From Azospirillum brasilense (GTDB lineage: Bacteria > Pseudomonadota > Alphaproteobacteria > Azospirillales > Azospirillaceae): a stretch of DNA of 64,000 bases. Under the pieces are notes generated by a model. The model had not been told where the DNA came from. It saw only the letters and a program-made list of their open reading frames with translations, and did not search any database. This document shows positions 38,641-48,352 of this stretch, in pieces. A program made the position numbers and the translations under genes. Each line of letters begins with the position of its first letter. Positions within the stretch are counted from its first letter, which is position 1. The stretch lies in contig NZ_VITH01000001.1 of the NCBI RefSeq assembly GCF_007827815.1, forward strand, positions 62,001 through 126,000. Reading direction: 5' to 3'.

Positions 38641-41600
38641 TTACTCTGCAGAGGCACCGTGCGCCACCGCGTCCGGGTCCTTGTGGGCGAACCAGCGCTT
38701 GAAGCGCCGGGACAGCGCGTCGAGGTAGGTCAGGATCACCGGCACCACCAGCAGGGTGAGCAGGGTGGAGCTGATGAGGCCACCGATCACCGCGTGGGCC
38801 ATGGGTGCGCGCTGCTGCGCGCCTTCGCCGATGCCGAGCGCCAGCGGGATCATGCCGAAGATCATCGCCATGGTGGTCATGATGATGGGGCGCAGGCGGA
38901 TGATGCCGGCCTCCACCACCGCGTCGCGCAGGTCCACCCCGCGGGCACGGGCCTGGTTGGCGAAGTCAACCAGCAGGATCGCGTTCTTGGTCACCAGCCC
39001 CATCAACATGATAAAGCCGATGGCGCTGAAGATGTTCAGGGTGGAGCCGGCGACCAGAAGCCCCAGGAACACCCCGACCAGCGACAGCGGCAGCGACATC
39101 ATGATGGCGATGGGCTGGAGGAAGCTGCCGAACTGCGAGGCCAGGATCAGGTAGATCAGGATCACCGCCAGCAGCAGCGCCTGTGTGGCGTAGGCCGACG
39201 TCTCGGCGATGTCCTTGGTCGAGCCGCCGAAGACGATGCGGTAGCCCGGCGGCAGCTTGATCTCCGCGATGGCCGCCTGAAGCTCCTTGCCGGCGTCGCC
39301 CGCCGGGCGGCCCTGGACGTTGGCCTGGACGTTGACCTCGCGCGACAGGTCGCGGCGGTTGATCTGCGAGGCGCCGAGCGTCGTCTCGACCCGGCTGACC
39401 TGCGACAACGGCACCATGCGCGGCGCGCCCTCGGCGTCGTTGGAGCCGGTCAGGTAGATGCGGTCGAGGTCGGCGCGGCCCACCCGGTCGCTTTCCGGCA
39501 GACGCACCAGCACGTCGTAGGTCTCGCCGTCCGGCGCCTTCCAGGTCGACACCTTGTCGCCGGCGAAGAGGGGACGCAGCGTGTTCGCCACCTGGGCCGT
39601 ACCGACGCCGAGGTCGCTCGCCAGATCGCGCTCCAGCCGCACCGAGAGGGTCGGCTTGGCGGCCTTCAGGCTGACGTCCACGTCCACAAAGCCGCGGATG
39701 CCGGCCATGGCGGCAGTCACCTGCTTGCCGATGCGGTCCAGCTCCGCGATGTCGCGGCCCTGGACGGACACCTGGATCTGCTTCTGCACGCCGCCGACGC
39801 CGGGAATGCCGATTCCGATCTGGACGCCGGGGATCGCCGACAGCCGGTCGCGCAACGGCGGCGCCAGCGTGTTCGGGGTGCGGGTGCGCTGGTCGATCGG
39901 CTTCAGCCGGACATAGACGCTGCCCCGGTTCTTGCCGACCGACGCGCCCGTGTTCACCGTGGAGTAGGTGTAGGCGACCTCCGGGAACTCGCGGATCGCC
40001 GCCTCCACCTGCCGCAGCTTGGCCGCCGTGTAGTCGAGCGACGAGCCGACCGGCGTTTCCACATCGACGATGGATTCCCCGAGGTCGGCGGCGGGCACAA
40101 ACTCGACGCCGATGCGCGGCACCAGGAAGAAGCTGCCGACGAAGATCCCCAGGGCCATCAGCAGGACCAGCCAGCGCCAGCGCAGCGCCCAGCGCAACGC
40201 CCGGCCATAGACCCGCGCCAGCGCGTCGAAAGCGCCCTGGAAGCCGGCCGCGAAGCGCCCGAAGACGCCACGCCCGTGCCGTCCGTGGGCCGCCGGGTCG
40301 TACCACAGGCTGGACAGCATGGGGTCCAGCGTGAAGGACACGAACAGCGAGATCAGCACCGCCGCCGACACGGTGATGCCGAACTGAAGGAAGAAGCGCC
40401 CGATGATGCCGCCCATGAAGGCCACGGGCAGGAACACCGCCACGATGGTCAGCGTGGTCGCCAGGACGGCCAGACCGATCTCCTTGGTGCCGTCCAGCGC
40501 CGCCTGCCGGTGCCCCTGGCCCTTGCCGAGGTGGCGCATGATGTTCTCGCGCACCACGATGGCGTCGTCGATCAGGATGCCGATCGCCAGCGACAGCGCC
40601 ATGAGCGTCATCGTGTTCAGGGTGAAGCCGAAGGCCGCCAGCACGCCGAAGGTGCCCATCACCGCCACCGGCAGGGTCAGCGCCGTGATCACCGTGCTGC
40701 GCCAGGAGCCCAGGAAGACCATGACGATGGCGATGGTCAGCACGCCGCCCTCGACCAGCGTGCGCTGGACGTTGGTCAGCGAGTTGGTGATCCCGCGCGA
40801 GGTGTCGCGCACCACCTCCAGCGCGACGTCGGAGGGCAGGGAGCCGTCGCGGCGCAGTTCGTCCAGCGCCTTGTAGAGGCCGCGCGCCACCTCCACCGTG
40901 TTGGAACCCTGGATCTTCACCACATCGACGGCCAGCGCCGGCTGCCCGTTGAACAGGGCGACGGAGTCCTGTTCCTCCTGGCCGTCGAGCACCTCGGCGA
41001 CCTGGCGCAGCCGCACCGGTTCGCCGCCGCGGCGCGCGACGATGATGTCGAGCAGTTCCCGAGGGTTGATGACGCGGCCATCGACCTGGACGACGCGCTC
41101 CGCCCCGTTGCCCGAGACGGTGCCGGCGGGAATGTCCTGGTTCTCGTCGCGGATCGCCTTGAGGACCTGATCGACGCCGACGCCCAGCGCCTCCAGCCGT
41201 TCGGGGCGCAGCCGCACCTGGACCTGCCGTTTCACCCCGCCGGCGATGGTCGCCCGCCCGACACCGCGCACGTTCTGCAGGCGCTTCAGCACGATCTGGT
41301 CGGTCATGGTGGTCAGGTCGCGCAAAGACCGGATGTCCGACTTGACCGCGAGGGACAGGATGGGCTGGTCGTCCGGGTTGAAGCGGGTGATCTGCGGGTC
41401 CTTCACCTCGTCGCGGAATTTGGGGCGCAGGGCCGACACCTTCTCGCGCACGTCCTGCAACGCCTGGGTGGAGGCGGTCTTCAGGTCGAACTCGGCGATC
41501 ACCACCGACTGGCTCTCGTAGGAGCGGGAGGTCAGCGTCTTGATGCCGGCGATGGTGTTGACCGCGTCCTCGACGGGACGGGTGACGTCGGTCTCGACCG

Positions 41601-41772
41601 ATTCCGGGCTGGCGCCGGGATACTCGGTGGAGATGACGACCAGCGGGAAATCCACGTCGGGAAACTGGTCGACGCCCAGCCGGTTGTAGGAGAACAGGCC
41701 CAGCACCATCAGCGCCACCATCATCATGGTGGCGAAGACGGGGTTGTCGACGCTGATGCGGGTGATCGGCAT
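38641..41772 (-). CDS. RND efflux permease (HAE1 family)
   Basis: A 1043-residue pump with twelve helices. The start ITRISVDNPVFATMMMVALMVLGLFSYNRLGVDQFP marks this branch. The aspartates of the proton relay are in GILIDDAIVVREN near residue 404. Other family marks are RFNPDDQPILSLAV, FVPAADLGESIVDVETPVGSS and the ending GIIRLRPIIMTTMAMIFGMIPLALG. It should work with the adaptor gene immediately upstream (41789-42949) under the TetR regulator. Substrates are unknown. Confidence 0.93.
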   Translation of the reverse strand: MPITRISVDNPVFATMMMVALMVLGLFSYNRLGVDQFPDVDFPLVVISTEYPGASPESVETDVTRPVEDAVNTIAGIKTLTSRSYESQSVVIAEFDLKTASTQALQDVREKVSALRPKFRDEVKDPQITRFNPDDQPILSLAVKSDIRSLRDLTTMTDQIVLKRLQNVRGVGRATIAGGVKRQVQVRLRPERLEALGVGVDQVLKAIRDENQDIPAGTVSGNGAERVVQVDGRVINPRELLDIIVARRGGEPVRLRQVAEVLDGQEEQDSVALFNGQPALAVDVVKIQGSNTVEVARGLYKALDELRRDGSLPSDVALEVVRDTSRGITNSLTNVQRTLVEGGVLTIAIVMVFLGSWRSTVITALTLPVAVMGTFGVLAAFGFTLNTMTLMALSLAIGILIDDAIVVRENIMRHLGKGQGHRQAALDGTKEIGLAVLATTLTIVAVFLPVAFMGGIIGRFFLQFGITVSAAVLISLFVSFTLDPMLSSLWYDPAAHGRHGRGVFGRFAAGFQGAFDALARVYGRALRWALRWRWLVLLMALGIFVGSFFLVPRIGVEFVPAADLGESIVDVETPVGSSLDYTAAKLRQVEAAIREFPEVAYTYSTVNTGASVGKNRGSVYVRLKPIDQRTRTPNTLAPPLRDRLSAIPGVQIGIGIPGVGGVQKQIQVSVQGRDIAELDRIGKQVTAAMAGIRGFVDVDVSLKAAKPTLSVRLERDLASDLGVGTAQVANTLRPLFAGDKVSTWKAPDGETYDVLVRLPESDRVGRADLDRIYLTGSNDAEGAPRMVPLSQVSRVETTLGASQINRRDLSREVNVQANVQGRPAGDAGKELQAAIAEIKLPPGYRIVFGGSTKDIAETSAYATQALLLAVILIYLILASQFGSFLQPIAIMMSLPLSLVGVFLGLLVAGSTLNIFSAIGFIMLMGLVTKNAILLVDFANQARARGVDLRDAVVEAGIIRLRPIIMTTMAMIFGMIPLALGIGEGAQQRAPMAHAVIGGLISSTLLTLLVVPVILTYLDALSRRFKRWFAHKDPDAVAHGASAE

Positions 41773-41788
41773 GGCGTGGCCCGCTCCC

Positions 41789-42949
41789 TTACGAACCCAT
41801 GACCTTGACGGCCCGCCCGGCGGTCAGACCGGGCAGGGGGGCGGTCACCGCCAGATCGCCGTCGGCCAGCCCGCGCACCTGCACGAGATCGCCGCGCGCC
41901 CAGGTGCCCAGCACCTCGACCTTGCGGCGCTCCACCCGTCCTCCGGTGACGACCAGCACGAAGTCGCCGTCCTGGTCGTGGCGGACCGCGGCGGGGGGCA
42001 GGGCGAAGGCGCCCTCCACCTCGTCGACCACCGCGTCGCCCGCGGCGAACATGCCGCCGCGCAAGGCTCCGTCGGCGTTGTCGAGGACGATGTAGACGGG
42101 GATGGCGCGGGTGCCGGCGCGGGCCATCGGGTTGATGCGGGCGATCCGGCCGACGAAGTCGCGCTCGCCGAAGCCCTCCACGCGCAGCCGAACGGTCTGG
42201 CCGGGCTTCAGCCGAGCCACGTCGTCGGCGGGCACCGCCGCTTCGACCTCGACTCGGCTGAGATCGACGACGGAGAACATCTTGGCGTTGACCGCCAGCG
42301 TCTCGCCCGGGTTGACCGCCCGCTCGGCCACCGTTCCGTCGATCGGGCTCGCCACCACCGCATCGCGCAGCGCCTTGCGGGCGAGGTCCACCTGGGCTTC
42401 CAGCGCCGCGACGGTGGCCTGCTGGAAGCGGAAGGTGCTCTGCGCCTGGTCCATGTTGGTTTCCGAGACAATGTCCTTCTGGCGCAATGCCAGATTCTTG
42501 GCGCGGGTTTTGTCCGCCAGGACGAGCTGCGCCTTGGCGCCCTCCAGATTGCTCAGCTTCTCGTCCAGCTTGGCCTGAAGCTCCACCGTGTCAAAGCGGG
42601 CCAGCACCTCGCCCTTGCGGATGGCCTGCCCCTCGCGCAGCGGAACCTCGACCAGCCGGGCGGCGACCTCCGACTTCACCATGGACTGCTCCATCGGCTT
42701 CACGGAACCGCTGAGCCGCACCAGCTCGGTCAGGCGGTGCGGGGCCATGCGGGTCAGCTCGACGGGCGACAGTTCCACCGCGCGCTCCGCCGGGGGCAGG
42801 CTGGCCGCGGCCGGCGACACCGCGTCGTGGCTGCTCGTCACCTTCCAGGCGACGCCGCCCGCGGCCAGAGCCCCGACGATCAGCAGGGGCAGCAGCAGGC
42901 GGCGCCGCGGCTTGGCGGCGGGACCATCGGAACGGGCAGCGTCGATCAT
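41789..42949 (-). CDS. RND efflux periplasmic adaptor of the TetR-controlled pump
   Basis: A 386-residue membrane-fusion protein. After an N-terminal anchor helix (RRLLLPLLIVGALAAGGVAW) come the lipoyl-like part (SEVAARLVEVPLREGQAIRKGEVLARFDT), the coiled coil (VELQAKLDEKLSNLEGAKAQLVLADKTR) and the beta-barrel and C-terminal domain (DGTVAERAVNPGETL). ATG 42949 overlaps the TetR stop (ATGA). It is followed by the pump gene after 16 bases, giving tetR-adaptor-pump order. Confidence 0.9.
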   Translation of the reverse strand: MIDAARSDGPAAKPRRRLLLPLLIVGALAAGGVAWKVTSSHDAVSPAAASLPPAERAVELSPVELTRMAPHRLTELVRLSGSVKPMEQSMVKSEVAARLVEVPLREGQAIRKGEVLARFDTVELQAKLDEKLSNLEGAKAQLVLADKTRAKNLALRQKDIVSETNMDQAQSTFRFQQATVAALEAQVDLARKALRDAVVASPIDGTVAERAVNPGETLAVNAKMFSVVDLSRVEVEAAVPADDVARLKPGQTVRLRVEGFGERDFVGRIARINPMARAGTRAIPVYIVLDNADGALRGGMFAAGDAVVDEVEGAFALPPAAVRHDQDGDFVLVVTGGRVERRKVEVLGTWARGDLVQVRGLADGDLAVTAPLPGLTAGRAVKVMGS

Positions 42950-43605
42950 GGGGTGCGGTCCTTGGGTTCGGCCCTCAGCCCGTTGAGGACGAGGTCGAGA
43001 TAGGCGTCGAGGTAGGATTCGGCGGAGGCCGCGGCGGGGTCCGGCTCGAAGGGGCGCAGCGAGTGGTTCCACAGCGAGAGCATGCTGAGCGGAGCGGCGA
43101 TGACGCGGGCCATCTGCTCCACGTCAACCGGCCGGAATTCCCCACGCTCGATGCCGCGGCGCAGGATGCGCATGAAGAAGCGCCGCCCGCGCAAAACGAC
43201 CTCCTCCATGTAGAAGCGGGCGAGGTCGGGGAAGTTCTGCGCCTCGGCGATGACCAGCTTCGACAGCCCGGCGTTGGGGCTCTGCTCCATCTCCCAGAAG
43301 CCGCGGGCGAGGCCGCGCAGAAACTCCTCGCTGCTGCCGGTGAAGCTGTCCAGCAGGTCCTCGCCCATCTGGAACTGCGGCAGGATGGATTGCCGGACGA
43401 CCGCTTTGAACAGCCCTTCCTTGTTCTCGAAATAGAGGTAGGGCAGCCCGACGCTGACGCCGGCCCGGCGGGCAACATGCTCCAGCTTGGTTGCGGCAAA
43501 TCCGCGCGAGATGAACAGGTCGCGCGCCGCCTCGATCACCTCGGCGGGGCGGGCCTCCTTGCGCCGGGACCGCCGGGACGGGGGAAGGGGAGAGCTGTCG
43601 GGCAT
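42946..43605 (-). CDS. TetR/AcrR-family repressor of the RND pump operon
   Basis: A 219-residue regulator. Residues about 14-65 form the DNA-binding domain: PAEVIEAARDLFISRGFAATKLEHVARRAGVS, and then VGLPYLYFENKEGLFKAVV. The rest is a ligand-binding, dimer-forming domain rich in hydrophobic residues. It is the first gene of the tetR-adaptor-pump operon. A palindromic operator lies 15 bases before the ATG, so it probably represses its own operon until a pump substrate binds. Confidence 0.9.
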   Translation of the reverse strand: MPDSSPLPPSRRSRRKEARPAEVIEAARDLFISRGFAATKLEHVARRAGVSVGLPYLYFENKEGLFKAVVRQSILPQFQMGEDLLDSFTGSSEEFLRGLARGFWEMEQSPNAGLSKLVIAEAQNFPDLARFYMEEVVLRGRRFFMRILRRGIERGEFRPVDVEQMARVIAAPLSMLSLWNHSLRPFEPDPAAASAESYLDAYLDLVLNGLRAEPKDRTP

Positions 43606-43620
43606 CGCTGCGTGTCTATA

Positions 43621-43634
43621 AATGAACGTTCATT
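43621..43634. promoter_or_regulatory. TetR-type operator palindrome
   Basis: AATGAACGTTCATT is a perfect 14-bp inverted repeat 15 bases upstream of the TetR start codon. AATGAAC/GTTCATT half-sites are typical of AcrR-type repressors. It lies where the promoter of the tetR-adaptor-pump operon should be. Confidence 0.6.
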
Positions 43635-43947
43635 CAATATGAAATGGACTCTGAAAAGTCAAGCGGTTGCCCGGGCTGCGGCGATTGGTCGTGCAAGTTT
43701 AGGGCGTGACAGGAATGGGTCTCTCGCCCGCGCCGGCAAAGACCGCAACAGTGTCAAATGGGGCAGAAAAAGGGCGAATACGGATGAACAGCATTTGGCT
43801 GAAAACCATTCCAATGGGCTATGAAAAAGGGAAAGGCCGTGGAATCAGGACATTACACCCGCCTTGTTGCTTGACAGCCGACACCATTACATCGCAAAGA
43901 GAGGGTAACGCTTTCGATCTTTGTGCAACAAGCACGGACCCCTCCTC
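43635..43947. other. Intergenic stretch between TetR operator and transglycosylase gene
   Basis: About 310 bases without a convincing gene. Its middle is relatively AT-rich, with polar open frames lacking ribosome-binding sites. It should hold the promoter of the lytic transglycosylase gene; I see no clear motif. Confidence 0.45.
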
Positions 43948-45039
43948 GTGGCTTATCGCGACTTCACCGCGGCCCGCGCCGCCGGTGCCGCCCTGATTCT
44001 CGCCCTCGGCTTGGCGGGTTGCGCCTCGAACGCTCCGGAAACGGCGGAGCTCGTCGTCAAGGCCCCGGAGGTGGCCGAAGTCCCGATTGATCCGAAGGAC
44101 CCGCTCGGCCGTTGGGTGCCCCACATGCGCGAGGCGTCGGAACGGTTCGACGTGCCGGAGAAGTGGATCAGGGCCGTGATGATGCGCGAGAGCGGCGGAC
44201 GTTCCGTCGTGAACGGCCGCACCATCACCAGCCATGCCGGCGCCATCGGGCTGATGCAGGTGATGCCCGGCACCTACGACATGATGCGCACGCAATACGG
44301 GCTGGGGTCCGATCCGTCCGATCCGCGCGACAACATCCTGGCCGGCACGGCCTATCTGCGCGAGATGTACGACCTGTTCGGCGCGCCGGGCTTCCTCGCC
44401 GCGTACAATTGCGGCCCGGCCTGCTACGCCTCGCATCTGGCGGGCAAGCAGCGGCTGCCGCGCGAAACCCGGATGTACATCGCCGCCCTGACGCCGAACC
44501 TGCGCGGCGCCGCGCCGCGCGAACCGTCGCAGGCGGCGGGCGCCAGCGCGATCGAGGTCGCCATCGTTCCGGCGAGCGCTCCCGCGCCCCAAACCGCGCC
44601 GACGCCCGTGGCGGTGGCCGCCAAGCCCGCCACCAAGCCGGCGGCGCCGGAACCGATCGCCATCGCCGCGGTGGTGCCGGAACCGGTGGCGCCGGTGCCG
44701 CAGACCCCGGCCGCTCTCGCGCCGGTCGCCGTGGCCGCCCTGGAGCCCCGCCCGGCGCCGCTCGTGGTGGAGCCGATCGGTCGTGGCGACGCCCGCCCGC
44801 CCGCGGAATTCGTCGCCGCCACCGACCGGGACGCGCCGGTCGCCGCCCGCTCCGGACGGACGCCGTCGCGGACGGTGGAAACCCTGGTCGCCGAGGCGAT
44901 GCTGCCGCCCCACGCGGTCGGCAAGGGCGAGCGGGTGGTCATCCGCTTCGTCTCCCAGCGCAGCGGCGGCTGCGGCAGCCTGGAGGGCCGGGACCGCGTC
45001 TGCGTCGCCTTGGCCGGAGGAGAGGGCGCGGGTCTGTAA
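43948..45039 (+). CDS. Lytic transglycosylase lipoprotein (SLT family)
   Basis: A 363-residue exported protein. The start VAYRDFTAARAAGAALILALGLAGC is a lipoprotein signal peptide with the acylated cysteine at 25. Residues about 50-190 form the soluble lytic transglycosylase domain. Glu81 in MMRESGG is the catalytic acid, and GAIGLMQVMPGT and FLAAYNCGP complete the fold. A Pro/Ala-rich linker and a small C-terminal domain follow. The enzyme cleaves peptidoglycan to release 1,6-anhydro muropeptides. The GTG start at 43948 gives a proper signal; TTG 43921 is an alternative. A terminator follows at 45083. Confidence 0.85.
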   Translation: MAYRDFTAARAAGAALILALGLAGCASNAPETAELVVKAPEVAEVPIDPKDPLGRWVPHMREASERFDVPEKWIRAVMMRESGGRSVVNGRTITSHAGAIGLMQVMPGTYDMMRTQYGLGSDPSDPRDNILAGTAYLREMYDLFGAPGFLAAYNCGPACYASHLAGKQRLPRETRMYIAALTPNLRGAAPREPSQAAGASAIEVAIVPASAPAPQTAPTPVAVAAKPATKPAAPEPIAIAAVVPEPVAPVPQTPAALAPVAVAALEPRPAPLVVEPIGRGDARPPAEFVAATDRDAPVAARSGRTPSRTVETLVAEAMLPPHAVGKGERVVIRFVSQRSGGCGSLEGRDRVCVALAGGEGAGL

Positions 45040-45082
45040 CAGCCTCGCCCGTTCCGTTTTTCACAGCATCGGCAACAACCAG

Positions 45083-45124
45083 AGGCGGCGCCCACCGGAC
45101 GGTCGGGCGCCGTCTTCGGTTTTC
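45083..45124 (+). terminator. Hairpin downstream of the transglycosylase gene
   Basis: CGGCGCCC (45086-45093) pairs with GGGCGCCG (45105-45112), and three more pairs extend the base. TCGGTTTTCC follows. A moderate rho-independent terminator. Confidence 0.5.
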
Positions 45125-45253
45125 CACAATAGCCTCACATCCACATCCCCGAGCATATAGGTACTCAAACAATAAAGCCCCGGAGGAGCCGCCCTGCGCA
45201 GCCCATCCGGAAGAATGAAGAGTTCGGGGGAACGCTGCGGATGAGGTGCGGAG

Positions 45254-47257
45254 ATGGTAGCCGGTGCGAATGAACGGGCGAAACGCTCGACCTTTCAAGT
45301 CGTTGTGGTGGATTGCCTGATTGCGGGCGTTGTGGTGGCCGCTTTGGCGGTGTTCGGCGGCATGACCGCCATGGAGGCGACGCGGATCGCCGACGGCAAC
45401 GCCGAACTGGCGCAGCAAGTTGCCGAGAACCAGCGGATCGCACTGGAGGCCGAACGGCTCGCCAAGCTGGGCGAGGCGGTGATCGCCAGCGGAGACGAGG
45501 CGACGCGGGCCGAGGCGCTGACCAGCCTGGACGCCCACGCGGCGCGGATGTCGGCCAACGCCGCGCCGGAGATCGCGCAGACCGTCGCCAAGGCGGTCGC
45601 GGCGAGCCGGGAGGCCGCGGCCATCGGCGCCAAGGTCGAAGCGCTGGACAAGAAATTCGGCTTCAACATCAGCCGCGCCGAAAGCCTGTCGGGCGACATC
45701 GCCCGCGGCCTGTCCGCGGCGATGCGGGCGACGGCGCAGCCGACGGACGAGCAGGCGCTCGCCACGCTCTTCTCGACGATCCGCGACGCCAAGTTCCTGC
45801 TGACCCGCCTGCCGTCCCAGCTCTACCCGCCGGCCGTCGGCAACGACCTGCGCCAGTTCCGCGAGCACATGGCGAAGGCCATGGAGCTGCGCCGGCATCT
45901 GCCGTCCGCCGACGAGTTCGAGAGCGTCGCCGACGACATCGCGTCCTTCGCGGCACTCGACGAGGCCTTCACGCAGCGCACCGAGACGCTGCGCCTGACC
46001 ACCGACGCCAACGCCCACAACCAGGAGGTCCGGACGCTGGTCGACGGGCTGGTGCAGGGGATGAACGCCGCCTCCGATGCGGTGACCACGCGCAGCCAGG
46101 AGGGCGCGGCGGCGCTGACCGCGGTGCTCGACCGGCTGACGCTGATCGCGCTGGGGGCTTTCGTGCTGATCGGGCTGATCGGCGGCCTGAACATGCTGCT
46201 GGGCTACCGCTTCATCATGCAGCCGGTGCGTGACGCCAGCCGGGCGCTCCAGGCGCTGACCCGTGGGGAGGGCGCGGTGCCCCTGCGCCCCTCGCCCCTG
46301 CGCGAGATCGCCGACATCCACGGCGCGGTCGAAGCCTTCCGCGAGGCCCTGGACGCGCGCCAGCGGGCGGAAGAGACCCGACGGCACCAGGAACGCCGTG
46401 CCGAGGAGGAGCGCCGCGCCCTGATGGCGGAGTTGGCGGATGGGCTGGAGCGCACCGTGCAGGCGGTGGCCGGGTCGCTGTCCGTGGCGGCGTCGGAGGT
46501 CACCGGTTCCGCCCGCGCCGTCGCCGGCATGGCGTCGGACACCGCGCAGCGCACCCGCGCCGCCGCGGACGCCGCCGGCACGGCGACCAGCAACGTCGGC
46601 GCTGTGGCCTCGGCCAGCGAGCAGCTCTCCGCCTCCATCGACGGGATCGGACAGCAGATCGCCCAGTCGCGCAGCGTGGCGGAGGACGCCATCGCCGAAT
46701 CCCGGCGCGCCGACGGCCTCACCAAGGGCCTGTCGGACTCCGCCCAGAAGATCGGCGAGGTGGTCGCCATCATCACCGCCATCGCCCAGCAGACCAACCT
46801 TCTGGCGCTCAACGCCAGCATCGAGGCGGCGCGGGCCGGCGACGCCGGCAAGGGCTTCGCTGTGGTCGCCACCGAGGTGAAGGCGCTCGCCTCCCAAACC
46901 GCTTCCTCGACGGAGGAGATCGCCACGCTGGTCCATGGCATCCAGCAATCGACCATGGGTGTGGTTGACGCCATCGCCCGCATCGGCTCCACCATTGGCG
47001 TGATCGGCGAGAGCGTGAGCGGCATCGCCGCGGCGGTCGAGCAGCAGCGCCAGGCGACCTCGGAGATCACCCACAACGTGCGCATCGTGGAGTGCATGAA
47101 CACCGACGTGTCGTCCAACATCGGCGACGTCAGCCGGGTGGCGGTGGACACGGGGCGCTCCGCCGACGCCATGATGGGGGCGGCCGACCGCCTGTCGGAG
47201 CTGGCCGGCACCCTGAACGGCGCGGTGGACGATTTCCTGCGGCAGGTGCGGGCGTAA
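45254..47257 (+). CDS. Methyl-accepting chemotaxis protein
   Basis: A 667-residue chemoreceptor. The N-terminal helix ([22 protein letters not shown]) and the helix near 296-320 ([21 protein letters not shown]) flank a periplasmic helical-bundle ligand domain of about 260 residues. A HAMP segment follows. The cytoplasmic signalling tip reads [45 protein letters not shown] sequence, split by the hairpin turn with the conserved Glu. It should direct CheA to set motor behaviour. There is no nearby che gene, so it joins the main chemotaxis system elsewhere. Confidence 0.92.
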   Translation: MVAGANERAKRSTFQVVVVDCLIAGVVVAALAVFGGMTAMEATRIADGNAELAQQVAENQRIALEAERLAKLGEAVIASGDEATRAEALTSLDAHAARMSANAAPEIAQTVAKAVAASREAAAIGAKVEALDKKFGFNISRAESLSGDIARGLSAAMRATAQPTDEQALATLFSTIRDAKFLLTRLPSQLYPPAVGNDLRQFREHMAKAMELRRHLPSADEFESVADDIASFAALDEAFTQRTETLRLTTDANAHNQEVRTLVDGLVQGMNAASDAVTTRSQEGAAALTAVLDRLTLIALGAFVLIGLIGGLNMLLGYRFIMQPVRDASRALQALTRGEGAVPLRPSPLREIADIHGAVEAFREALDARQRAEETRRHQERRAEEERRALMAELADGLERTVQAVAGSLSVAASEVTGSARAVAGMASDTAQRTRAAADAAGTATSNVGAVASASEQLSASIDGIGQQIAQSRSVAEDAIAESRRADGLTKGLSDSAQKIGEVVAIITAIAQQTNLLALNASIEAARAGDAGKGFAVVATEVKALASQTASSTEEIATLVHGIQQSTMGVVDAIARIGSTIGVIGESVSGIAAAVEQQRQATSEITHNVRIVECMNTDVSSNIGDVSRVAVDTGRSADAMMGAADRLSELAGTLNGAVDDFLRQVRA

Positions 47258-47359
47258 GCGCCGGTTCCCTGTTTTGTCCCGGGCTCTGTTTTGTCCGTGT
47301 GCGCGGGGCGGGCGGCGTGCTAACAGGCGGAACGAGACCACGCCTGCTCCTCCGGACCC

Positions 47360-48349
47360 ATGGAACTTCCCCCCTCGCTCCGCCACGCGGTGGACCGCGC
47401 GCTCGACGGCATCGCCCTGTCCGATCTGAAGCGCGCGGCGGACCGCCTCTCCCAACGCTACCGGGCGGAGGTGCGGGACGGGCGTTTCCACCTGTCGGAC
47501 GATCTGGCGGCGCGGGCCTATCTCGCCACCCGCCTGCCGGCCACCTTCGCCGCCGTCCGCTCCAGCATGGCGGCGGTGGCCGAGGCGCTTCCCGACTTCG
47601 CGCCGGTCACCGCCCTGGACGTCGGGGCCGGGCCGGGAACCGCGCTGTGGGCGGCGTCCGACTGCTGGGTCAGCCTGGACGACGCCCTGCTGATCGAGGG
47701 CAGCCCGGCCATCCGCGCGGTCGGCGAGACGCTGTCGCAAGCGGCGACGCCCGCGCGGGTCGCATGGCGGGCCGGCGACGCCACGGGTGACCTGCCCGGT
47801 CTGGAGCCGCGCGATCTGGTGACGCTGGCTTATGTGCTGGACGAATTGGCAGAGCCGGCGCGCGACCGGCTGGTCGACCGGCTGTGGTCGCTCACCGCCG
47901 GGACGCTGCTGATCGTCGAACCCGGCACGCCCGCCGGCTGGGCGCGGATCGTCCGGGCGCGGGAGCGGCTGGTCAGCGCCGGCGCCCATCTGGTGGCGCC
48001 CTGCGTGCACAGCGCCGCCTGCCCGCTGGCCGCCCCGGACTGGTGCCATTTCTCCCGCCGGGTCGCCCGGTCCCGCCTGCACCGCATGGCCAAGGGGGCG
48101 GAGGTGCCGTGGGAGGACGAGAAGTTCGTCTACATCGCCGCCTCCCGCCAACCCGGCGCGCGCCCCGACGCCCGCATCATCGCGCCGCCCTGGAGCGCCG
48201 GGAACGGACGCATCGGCTTCAAGCTCTGCGGCCGGGACGGCGCTCAAACCGAGCGGATTCTCGGGAAGCGCGACGGCGCCGCCTTCAAGGCCGCGCGCCG
48301 GCTGAACTGGGGCGACGGCCTGTCCACCCCGGACCAGTCGAAGGCATAG
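47360..48349 (+). CDS. Rsm22-like small-subunit rRNA methyltransferase
   Basis: A 329-residue protein of the Rsm22 family (mitochondrial ribosome small-subunit methyltransferase and its bacterial relatives). The SAM-binding core starts at VTALDVGAGPGTALWAAS and continues with VTLAYVLDEL and LLIVEPGTPAGW. A cysteine cluster follows (PCVHSAACPLAAPDWCHFSRR), likely binding an iron-sulfur cluster or zinc. It methylates ribosomal RNA in the family model, though some bacterial copies may bind RNA without activity. It converges with the topoisomerase gene, only 3 bases apart. Confidence 0.85.
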   Translation: MELPPSLRHAVDRALDGIALSDLKRAADRLSQRYRAEVRDGRFHLSDDLAARAYLATRLPATFAAVRSSMAAVAEALPDFAPVTALDVGAGPGTALWAASDCWVSLDDALLIEGSPAIRAVGETLSQAATPARVAWRAGDATGDLPGLEPRDLVTLAYVLDELAEPARDRLVDRLWSLTAGTLLIVEPGTPAGWARIVRARERLVSAGAHLVAPCVHSAACPLAAPDWCHFSRRVARSRLHRMAKGAEVPWEDEKFVYIAASRQPGARPDARIIAPPWSAGNGRIGFKLCGRDGAQTERILGKRDGAAFKAARRLNWGDGLSTPDQSKA

Positions 48350-48352
48350 GCC

